Shown: positions 22,122 to 30,863 of the stretch, piece by piece | How the letters are laid out: each line of letters starts with the position of its first letter | How positions within the stretch are numbered: the first letter of the stretch is position 1 | NCBI RefSeq assembly: GCF_000208745.1 | Contig: NC_030859.1 | Span: 20,679,616-20,743,615, forward strand | Direction: 5' to 3' | From: Theobroma cacao | Taxonomy: Eukaryota > Streptophyta > Magnoliopsida > Malvales > Malvaceae | DNA length: 64,000 bases | Notes under the pieces: model-generated | Told to the model about the DNA's origin: nothing | The model's database searches: none | Seen by the model: only the letters and a program-made list of their open reading frames with translations | Translations under genes and position numbers: made by a program

Positions 22122-22215
22122 GCTCTCGAGCATTTGATTCATTGATTGATACATGATTCTTTTATCTAAAAAGTAAGGTTTGAATCCCCTCTCTTTTAAT
22201 TTTAAAAAAAAACCT
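22122..22215 (+). mobile_element. tRNA-derived SINE-like repeat, copy 1
   Basis: It is similar to 60668-60762. Shared words are CTCGAGCATTTG, a TTGAT/TTGGT...CATGAT core, and AAGGTTTGAATCCCCT. An A-box-like TGATTCATTGATTG (from 22135) and a B-box-like GGTTTGAATCC (22177-22187; consensus GGTTCGANTCC) lie about 40 bp apart, as in tRNA-derived SINE heads. It is followed by an A-rich run. It could alternatively be a tail shared with an adjacent LINE. Confidence 0.4.
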
Positions 22216-22224
22216 ATAGGAAAA

Positions 22225-22661
22225 CCTTTCTCCCAAGCTAATTAGAGCCAATGGTTGATGCCCCATAATTTTGCATGATAAATAGTGCACACAGCCAACT
22301 TGCAAGCAAGCCCCCAAGCCATATGGCATTTGGTCCTCTAAGAACTCCACCAGCAGCAACTTTATGAATCGAACCACGGAAAGCTCCATTTGAATTAATT
22401 GCAATCCAACCCAATGGTGGCGTTAACCAACCCAATAAAACCTCCTCCTTTTTATTAAGGTTTCCTCCAAGTACTGACGGTATAGCCATGGCATCCTTTA
22501 TTGCACCAGCCATGTTTTTCACTATATTCAAAATGACTCCTAGCTAGTATTAAGCGACCTACAAAAATTGTAAGATTTCTCCACTTCCACAATTGCCAAC
22601 AAGCAACACCAAACATAGTTCTTCGGGGTACTCCATGATTAGACATCATAGATAAAATAAC
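22225..22661 (-). pseudogene. LINE fragment, RNase H (RVT_3-like) region, frameshifted
   Basis: On the minus strand, two overlapping frames together read as the end of a plant LINE polyprotein. One has the pattern FGVACWQLWKWRN, typical of sequence just after zf-RVT. The other has an RNase H-like segment: W.TPPLGWIAINSNGAFRG, then AAGGVLRGPNAIWLGG. The catalytic Asp normally in 'NTDGA' is Asn. A frameshift separates the two parts and the copia element at 22662 cuts its 5' side. Confidence 0.6.
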
Positions 22662-23045
22662 TGTTGTGAAAATTGCAGAATAATCTTTAAAGAGTTGCCC
22701 AAGATCGTACCCAATCAATAAAATAAAGAAAGAAAGAAATCAAGCACACTTACAAAAACACAAGAATTTATGTGGTTTAGTCTTTTGATAACTTACGTCC
22801 GCTAGCACAGCAACAGAGAACCTTATCCCATGTACACTCAAATCACTCTCTTTAAATTTAAGTGTTCACTATTTTGTCACCTCATAGAGTCTTTTTATAG
22901 AGCCAAATACAATAATCTTATCCTAATACAATTAGGATATGTTATCCTAATATAGCTAGATTTAAAGACTTGCTTAACAAAGGTATACAAGTTTAACTAG
23001 AATTAAACTATTCTAGTCAAAACACAATTCAAGACTATCATAACA
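22662..23045 (-). repeat. LTR (3' in element orientation) of element A
   Basis: It begins TGTTGTGAAAATTGC on the plus strand and ends CTATCATAACA, equivalent to the TGTTGGGAAATTGC ... CTATCCTAACA ends of the element B LTRs. Confidence 0.8.
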
Positions 23046-26000
23046 AGTCTCCACCTTAGGCTTGAATTCACTAAGCTCCACTTTACGAACCAATCTTTAC
23101 CAACACCGCCAATGCCCCAAAAAAGCCTCAAGCACTACGAACACCAATCAAGTCTAAGCAATGCTTGAACTTTATCTTAGAAACTAACTTAGTCACCATA
23201 TCTGTTGGATTTTCAACTGTAGCTATTTTCTTCACTATAATCTCACGTCTAGAAACAATTTCTCAAACAAAGTTACATTTGACTTGGATGTGTTTGGTTT
23301 TCTCATGAAACATCTGATTTTTAGTCAAGTGTATGACACTTTGACTATCATAAAACACAATTACATATGCTTGTCCAAAACCAAGATCACTAACTAATCC
23401 TTGAAGCCATAAAGCCTCTTTCACTACCTCGATCACAGCCATATATTCAACTTTAGTTGTATACAAAGCAATAGTTGATAGAAAAACTGTTTTCTAACTG
23501 ATTACAGACCCTAAGAGAGTAAACACATACCTTGTTTGAAATCTTCTACTATCAAAATCACCAACAAAATCTGAATTGGAGAAGCCAACCACATTGCAAC
23601 TAGTGTTTGCACTTCTTTCACACATTGAGTTAACATCAATAGTACCTTTCAATGGTTTTACAAGCTCCCATGTTTAATCCTAGTGTAGAGACTCAATCTT
23701 TTTAGAAGACTTTGCACATGTAATTGCCTCACAATAAAAGTAAGACTTATCAATCTCTACTTTTACAAATAAAACATAAAAATCAAAATCATCATTGACA
23801 CAAGTAATGCTTCGTTGTTGTATATGAGATAACAATTCTTGTACCTATTGCGATTCATTTTGGATTTTACTACTATCCCACACTATCACAAGAGCATTGA
23901 TTTCAAGCCCCACTTTCTTGCCAACTTCTTGGTCCAATGTTATTGCAATTATAAACTTTAACCCATGAAGTAATGTAAACATGTCAAAGGTAACATTTTA
24001 ACTCACCATAAACTTGGGGGATTGACAATCAGTACACCACAATTAATAACCCTTCACCCTATATGCATAGTTTAGGAATATGCACTCTGTCGCCTTTGGC
24101 TTAAGTTTACCATCACTCATATGAGTATAATCAGGACAACCAAATACTCTTAATATAGAGTAATCAGAGGGCTTACCAAACCAAACTTTCTCGGGAGTCT
24201 TAAATCAATTGTAGTTGATAGAGATTGATTTGTCAAGTAACAAGCCTTATTGATAACTTCTATTCAGAAAACTTCGGGTAGACCACATTAGAAAGCATGC
24301 ATCTTGCTTTCTCCAAAAGTGTTCTCTTCATCTGCTCTGCAATACTGATGTCTAAGAATTCTCTTTTTCTTTCAAAACAGACCAAACTCATTTATAAAAT
24401 TCCAAACCATTGTTTGTTTGGACGCTTTTAATCCTTTTTCCAGTCTACTTCTCAAACAATGCTTTTCAATGTAAAAAGGTGGTTAACACTTCACTCATAA
24501 CCTTCAGAAATACATTCATACTTTTCTTGAAAAAACATCAAAAAAGGTCCACATGTATAATGATCCTCCTTTGATGCCACCGAAGAGGGACCCCACAAAT
24601 CTGAATGGACATAGTTTACTTTACTCTTGGTTTGATGAGTTGTAATGCTAAATTTCACTCTATGTTGTTTGACATAGATGTAATGCTCACAAGAATCTAA
24701 CTTCTCAATTTTTTGACTACACCATAAACCACACTTACTCAGTTTTGTCATCCTTCTCTCGTTTATATGACCCAATCTCATATGCCATAAATATAAGACA
24801 TCATAATTAGGATCATTGAATGAGACTACGGAAATAGTTCCAATGATTGTGTTTCTCACTAGACGATAAGGGTCACTAGATAACTTGTCCTCTATGATAG
24901 TTAAGGCTTCTTTAGATACCTTAGAGACATTATCTTGGCAACCCCATTTGTAGCCTTTCTTATCTAACAAACTCAAGTATATGAAATTCTTTTTCATGTC
25001 AAGGATATGTCTCACCTCAAGTGTCTTTACTATATCATCAAACATCTTGATCCAAATTGCGTCAATCCTAATAATTGAGAGAGAAAAATCATATCCTAAT
25101 TGTATAGTTGCTATATCAACAGATTGATAAATAGTAAACCAATCATGCTAGGGACATAAGTGGAAGCAACAAGCAAAATTTAACATCCATGTATCGATCA
25201 GGTTACCGTTGGTAATTGTAAGAACACTATAAGCTTCCTCAAAAGTATCAAAGTTATCTTCAACCATGTTTGTAGTATTCTCAAACTTGTTGATATTTTC
25301 ATCATCCTTGAATTTGGTACAGTCTTGTTGAAGAGCCATTTTTTATCACAATTTCAACAAGTCTTCCCATTTGCTTTAGGTTTACCTTTTCTGTTTATGC
25401 CATTCTTTCTATGTTTTCCTTTATTCACAATTAGGCTTTTTATTTGATTTTCATTCCGAATACCGTCAACTTTCTTCTTTAATTTCTTGGAATTTAAAGA
25501 TGTCCTTACATCCTTCAAAGTGAGTGTTTCTCGATTATATAACATAGTATCCATGAAGTTTTCATACGATGAAGGCAAAAAATATATAAAAAATTAAAGC
25601 TAGGTCTTCATCCCCAATTTTAACATCGATATTCTTTAAATAAAAAATAACTCCATTAAATTCATCAATGTGGGTATTAACGGATGTACCTTCATACATC
25701 TTGAGAGTTAACAATCGTTGCTTCATATAAAGCTGATTCATCAGGGATTTGGTTATACAAATACTCTCGAGTTTAAGTCATACTGCAATAATAGATTCTT
25801 CATTTATGACTTCTCTTTGCACCTCATCAAACAAAACTAGGAGAATAGCACTTGGTGCCTTTTTCATAAAGTCATCTTTCTCATCATCAGATAAATTTGA
25901 GGGAAGATGGTCTTTTCCTTCCAACACCTTCAACAGTTCTTGTTGTACTAGCAATGCGTGTATCTTAACGCGCCACAAGCTGAAATCATTTCTTCCATTA

Positions 26001-26084
26001 AACTTTTCAATTTCATACTTAGTCGACGAAGTTGCTATAGCAAGATTCAGATTAACTCAAGACCTTGAAGTTCCAATACCAATT

Positions 26085-26520
26085 TATTGTGAAAATTACG
26101 GAATAATCTCTAAAGGGTTGCTCAAAATCTTACTCAATCAATAGAATAAAGAAAGAAGAAATCAAGCACACCCACAAGAATATAAGAATTTACGTGGTTT
26201 GGTCTTTTGATGACCTACATCCACAAGCACATCAATAGAGAACGATTGACTAAGAGATAAATTAAGAGATTACAAAAACAGTTTTAAACTCACAACCTTT
26301 ATCCTACGTACACCTAAATCACTCTCTCTAAATCTAAGTGTTCACTATTCTTTAACCACGAAGGGTTTTTTTATAAGGCCAAGTACAATAATCTTATCCT
26401 AATATAATTAGGATATGTTATCCTAGTATAAGTAGATCTAAAGATTTGCTTAACTAGGTATAAAAGTTTAATTAGAATTAAGCTATCCTAATCAAAACAC
26501 AATTCAAGACAATCATAAAA
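26085..26520 (-). repeat. LTR (5' in element orientation) of element A
   Basis: It begins TATTGTGAAAATTACGG (plus strand) and ends AATCATAAAA. Both termini have lost the TG/CA ends by mutation, which agrees with an old insertion. Confidence 0.75.
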
Positions 26521-29263
26521 ATAATCCATTCATAAACAATAAAAAATAAAATAGAAAAACTACATAATATAATCATTCAAAATTTTAAATTCAATGTAAT
26601 TGCATATTCAAAAATAGGACAGTTAGTAATATTTTAAAATATTAGTTAATGTTTTGTTATTTAAAAAAAATTATATTAGTAATATTTTAATAATTTTAAA
26701 ATTATTTTAAAATCAAAATTAAATAAAAATATATTATATATTTGTAAATTACTAATTTTGAACTGATAGTTTCAAAACCATCATTAATATTATCTTTCTC
26801 TCAAGTTTTTAATTTTTTTTAACTAATTAAGCATATTCTATAGTCTATTCATTTTGAAAAAATCACGCAACATGCAAATATATAACTAATTGTAATTAAA
26901 TCATAACCAATTCTTTTATGCGTACACACTAGTATTTAGTAAAAGGACTATATAGGAGCATAAACTTAATTAAATCAGTGCTATACTTTTCACCATTACT
27001 ATGTCATTTCACCATAGAAAAACAAATAAATAGTTTTAAGACGAGGCAAAAAAATTGGTGCAATTTTAAATTTGATCTCAGTATGTAGACATCTCAATTT
27101 GTCTGAGTGTAGTAAATTTTAGAAGATAAATAAAAAATATGAAAATTAAGAAAATATAAAAAAGAGGGAGAGATAAATATGAAAGGATAAGATATGTTTG
27201 CACCAATCTTACTTCTAGATTAAGCCTAAAAAAGATTAAGTTAGATTGAATCGAAACTCAAAAACTAATTCAAATAGAAATACAACAAATTGGCTATAAA
27301 TATAGCCAAGCCATGGATCAAAATAAGGAGAGAAAAAAAGAAAAGAAAAAGAGAGATCGAAAAAAGAAAAATAGTGTTTGTGTTTCTTGAGTTTTTTTGG
27401 TTTTTGGGTTTCGATTTTTTTAGATCTAGGAAGATCCATTTAATTTCTAAAGAAACTATTCCGATTAAAGGGACAAGAGCATTGAGAGGATTTTTTTTTG
27501 AGAAAGTTTGGTAAAATTCAGTCATTGGTGAATGGTAGCCAACAATGGTGGACGATGATTGACACAGTGGCTAGTGACTGGAATTTGAAAAAAGAAGAGG
27601 TTTTTTTTCTTTTAGAGGGGAAAGCTCTCACTTAGAGAGAGAAAAAGAAGTAGGAAATAAAGAGAAAGAGGGAAAATGGAGCTTTTATACCGCAAGCCAA
27701 ACGGCATAGTTTTGCTTCAACTAGAAGGAGGAGGTTTTGTGGGCTGAATTTCACTAGTTTGTCCCACTCTTGTTATTTTGGCCCACTTCAATTTATTGTT
27801 GTTGCAACAAACTTCATAACCTTTAAAAAAAATCATAAGTGGTTTCTCAAGAATTTTTAGGTTAGAGAATTTTCTAAATTTTACCATAAGATTTTGAAAA
27901 TTTTGAAAAAGTTTCAATACAAAGGATTTACATAAGTGTTTAAATAAAATAAAAAGATAAAATTATATAATTAAATAAATAATTTCTCCAATGATGAAAT
28001 CTCAAGAAAATAAAAAATGATTTCTTGAAAATTTCTAGATGAGAAAATTTTCCAAATTTTACCATAAGTGTTTGGGGATTTTCAACATAAAAAATTTTTA
28101 TTTATTTACGTAAAAAGAAAACTAATAAAAGAAAGTAGCAAGGAAAATAGGGAAAGGAATTAAATATTGTACTAGATTAAGTAAGGCTTAAAAACATGTA
28201 ATTAATAGGGTACTAATTAAATGGGTGTTGTGAGGGTGCTAATATTTTCCTCATACGTAAACAAACTTCCTTTTGAACCCAAATTTGTTTCGTAGACCAA
28301 ACCTGTTCTTCATAATGAACCTAAGTCAAGTCTAAGACCTCATTAGAAATATAAATTCACTTAAGTAATCAATCACACATAACAAAAAAGATTTATGCTA
28401 GAACTCATCACACTATGACACTGTATTTTATCAAAATGTTGAATTTAATCCATATACTTTAATTCATATAAATCAAATTCTTATATTTTCAAAATTTGTT
28501 AATGTCAGTCAAATCATTAACACAATCAAATTTTTTCATTTAAAGTTCTGACGTGACGCATACGTGATTAATTATTAGTGTTGACGTGAAATTTTGGAAG
28601 ATTTTAATGGCCAAATTTTGAATGATCAAATTGTTTAATTTAGCCCCTATAATCTATCAAAATGTTAAATTTAATCGCTCTATTATAATTTTTATAAATC
28701 AAGTCCAACTTTTAAAATTTGTTAACCAATCAATCAAGCTTTTTCCGTTAAAGTTGTTGATGTGGATAACCCCTAACATGACATGACATTGATGAATGCT
28801 TACGTAGAATTTCTACACACAAATAGGACCACATATAGTAATAACCAAATAAAAATCCAAAAAAGTTAATAACAGTTTTTATACTGCTCGAATTTATTTT
28901 ACAATACTCAGCAAATTAAAACTTGTGTTTGGTGAGACTTTGCCACTGCAAATAACCAATGTAAACCTGATAAATCAAGTCAAACATTACAAAGATTCAT
29001 CAATGTAGGACAGCTTGGTATCACAATGCGTAAAGTCATACAAGCGAACAAACTGTAACTCAAGTTCGTACAGTCAACTTCAACCGATTCAAAACGAGTT
29101 TGTTCCGCCAACACAGTTGTTCTCAATGGACAATCAGACATTTAGGTATGCTTCTATTTTTTGAGATGAACAAACAATACTAGACAATGGGTCAAAGAAA
29201 TCATTTAAAATGACTGGTTGGAGAATCTCACAGCTTGCTATATTGCAATTGCTAAAGAGGAGA
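26521..29263. other. AT-rich region downstream of the broken CNL gene
   Basis: No gene was recognised. The 27.2-27.7 kb part holds A/G-rich and T-rich runs and a GCAAGCCAAACGGC word. A tandem duplication lies at 28431-28790. The 28921-28972 segment (ACTTGTGTTTGGTGAGACTTTG...) is repeated at 62131-62182 and may be 3' sequence of the resistance gene. Confidence 0.35.
28431..28790 (+). repeat. diverged tandem duplication, period about 226 bp
   Basis: TCAAAATGTTGAATTTAATC at 28431 recurs as TCAAAATGTTAAATTTAATC at 28657. It is followed in both copies by TATAAATCAA, AAAATTTGTTAA, and (T/C)(C/A)(G/T)TTAAAGTT before a GATG/GACG segment. No coding content. Confidence 0.5.
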
Positions 29264-30326
29264 CTACTGCTTTGTGGCACCTTGACATACATTTAATCTG
29301 TCACAATCATCGATTTGCATTGCCGAAGTGGGAAGCTGGACGGGAAGATTCCCCGTTAGTTTCCTACACCCAATCATTAGGAGTTTGCCAAGGGACGGGA
29401 ATCCTCGTTCATTTGTGAAAGGTAACCATTGCTCCCAATTTTCCATATTCTCGAACCATAACATTTCCAGGGATTTAAAGGCCACGACACCACTACCGTA
29501 GAATTCGAAACCAACGATTTTTACTCCAGCCAGGTGGTGTATGGTGAGTTCTTTGAGAGAGGGTAGTTGCCCAAGTGGTGGCAGTGAGTTGCATTTTTGG
29601 CAATTATCAAGAGTTAGGCTCTTCATTTTGGAGAATGAAGCATTCCCTAACCATTTTGGTAAACTCATACCAAAGTACTTTCGAATCTCGAGCCTCTCCA
29701 AATTCTCGCCAGGCATTAGCTTGTCAAGTACATTAGCTACATGCTTCGCACTACGATTCTGAGGATCATCCCCTCCACTCTGTCCATTACGGTTCTGAGG
29801 ATTATCCATTGGATTCTGTGTAGTACCATTATGAGGACTGAGTGCTGCAATCTCTGCATCACGGCAATGAGGATCATCTGCTGCACTCTGTGCATTACCA
29901 TTAGGAGGATCATCCACCGCATTCTGTGCATTATCATTGTCATGAGGATCCTTGGCTACATTCTCTATACTTCCGTTATGAGGATTATATGCTGCAATTT
30001 GTGCATTGCCATCACGCGGATCACCATCCCATTCCAAAATTAACTCACGAAGGTATTTCTTATCCTTTAGATTGGCCTTTTCTGCATCTGCTGTTTGAGA
30101 GACATTCTGTAGCTGTAAAATGGAAAGAGCGCCATGAAGACGAAGATCCTTTAGCGCACTAACAGTTGACCCACTATTGTCGCCCACAACAAAATTAGTC
30201 AACAGCAGAAGACGTTTCAAATTACCCAACTTTGGAGGCATTTGCAGGATAGGCGTCCCCTTGATATCAAGATGCTTCAATTTGGTAAGATTCTCCATGT
30301 ATGTTGGCAAACAAGTGAGGTGAGGA
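29264..30326 (-). pseudogene. LRR half of the interrupted CNL gene (CNL2, C-terminal part)
   Basis: A minus-strand frame encoding LRRs of the same RPP13-like type as the 16.7-21.6 kb gene (LTCLPTYMENLTKLKHLDI, LPKWLGNASFSK, CNSLPPLGQLPSLKELTI, FKSLEMLWFENM.NWEQW). It joins the N-terminal half at 34266-36337 once the copia element and one GAGGA duplication are discounted. The joined sequence is nevertheless out of frame by one base, because an extra T follows CTG in the N-terminal half near 34283 and creates TAA. The LRR ends early at a TAG (29264), well short of the usual length. Residues after the glycine-rich LRR include a 36-bp minisatellite. The open frame now starts inside the LTR at 30382. 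Confidence 0.85.
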
Positions 30327-30382
30327 TGTTGGGAAATTGCGGAATTGTCTCTAAAGAATTGCCCAAGATCTAATCCAATCAA
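29264..30382 (-). CDS. chimeric open frame: LTR start fused to CNL2 LRRs (372 codons)
   Basis: The ATG at 30382 lies in the element B LTR. The first about 18 codons (MIGLDLGQFFRDNSAISQ) are LTR sequence. The frame then crosses the LTR end at 30327 into the LRR half of the resistance pseudogene without a stop. If the LTR promoted read-out transcription, a cytoplasmic LRR-only polypeptide could be made. There is no evidence that it is expressed. The same LTR-encoded start also opens the gag frame at the other LTR (33884). Confidence 0.35.
   Translation of the reverse strand: MIGLDLGQFFRDNSAISQHPHLTCLPTYMENLTKLKHLDIKGTPILQMPPKLGNLKRLLLLTNFVVGDNSGSTVSALKDLRLHGALSILQLQNVSQTADAEKANLKDKKYLRELILEWDGDPRDGNAQIAAYNPHNGSIENVAKDPHDNDNAQNAVDDPPNGNAQSAADDPHCRDAEIAALSPHNGTTQNPMDNPQNRNGQSGGDDPQNRSAKHVANVLDKLMPGENLERLEIRKYFGMSLPKWLGNASFSKMKSLTLDNCQKCNSLPPLGQLPSLKELTIHHLAGVKIVGFEFYGSGVVAFKSLEMLWFENMENWEQWLPFTNERGFPSLGKLLMIGCRKLTGNLPVQLPTSAMQIDDCDRLNVCQGATKQ
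29729..30019 (-). repeat. in-frame 36-bp minisatellite within the CNL2 LRR region
   Basis: Eight consecutive 12-13-residue units (residues 122-218 of the 30382 frame), each beginning P(R/H/P/Q)(D/N) and continuing with an N/D/A/Q-rich stretch, for example PPNGNAQSAADD and PQNRNGQSGGDD. The plus strand shows repeated GAGGAT(C/T)AT...TGCATTA words. The units are acidic, Asn/Asp/Ala-rich and hydrophilic, unlike LRR sequence, and sit between LILEWDGD and the next LRR. Confidence 0.85.
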
Positions 30383-30782
30383 TAGAATAAAGAAAGGAAG
30401 AAATCAAGCACACCCACAAGAATACAAGAATTTACGTGGTTCGGTCTTTTGATGACCTACGTCCACGGGCACAACAACAGAGAAAAATTCACTAAAAGAA
30501 AAATCAGGAGATTACAAGAACAGTCTCAAACTCATAACCCTTATCCCACGTACACCTAAATCACTCTCTCTAAATCTAGGTGATAATTATTCTTTAACCC
30601 ATAGGGTCCTTTTATAGTATCAAATACAATAACCTTATCCTAATTTAATTAGGAATCTTATCCTAATAGAATTAGAAATTGTTATTCTAATCTAACTAGA
30701 TTTAAAGACTATTTATAAGGTATACTAATTTAATTAGAATTAAACAATCCTAATTAAATCACAATTCAAGACTATCCTAACA
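30327..30782 (-). repeat. 3' LTR of element B
   Basis: 456 bp. Several small differences from the other LTR, including indels in the T/A-rich 30600-30720 part, indicate that the insertion is not very recent. Confidence 0.9.
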
Positions 30783-30863
30783 AATCTCCACCTTAGGCTT
30801 GAACTCACCAAGCTCCACCTTACGAACCAATCTCTGTCGACACCGCCACTACCCCAATAGGCC

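Larger units (their letters stand above)
22662..26520 (-). mobile_element. RT-less copia element, older copy (element A)
   Basis: The LTRs are 22662-23045 and 26085-26520, both matching those of the element at 30.3-34.3 kb. The flanking 5-mers are ATAAC and ATAAT, a plausible target duplication with one change. A degenerate primer-binding site (TGGTATTGGAAC on the minus strand) lies next to the right LTR. The coding region, read on the minus strand, is broken by stops and frameshifts. It retains gag (25354-25978), a protease-like FACCFHLCP (near 25148), integrase zinc-binding and core segments (24491-25045) and RNase H (23263-23580). As in the second copy, the sequence passes from WELVK directly to the RNase H-proximal segment at about 23645-23660, with no reverse transcriptase. 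It is inserted beside or within LINE debris. Confidence 0.8.

Noticed and set aside
27236..27525. Overlapping frames on both strands around the A/G-rich 27.3 kb stretch
   Set aside because: Simple-sequence frames on both strands with no domains.
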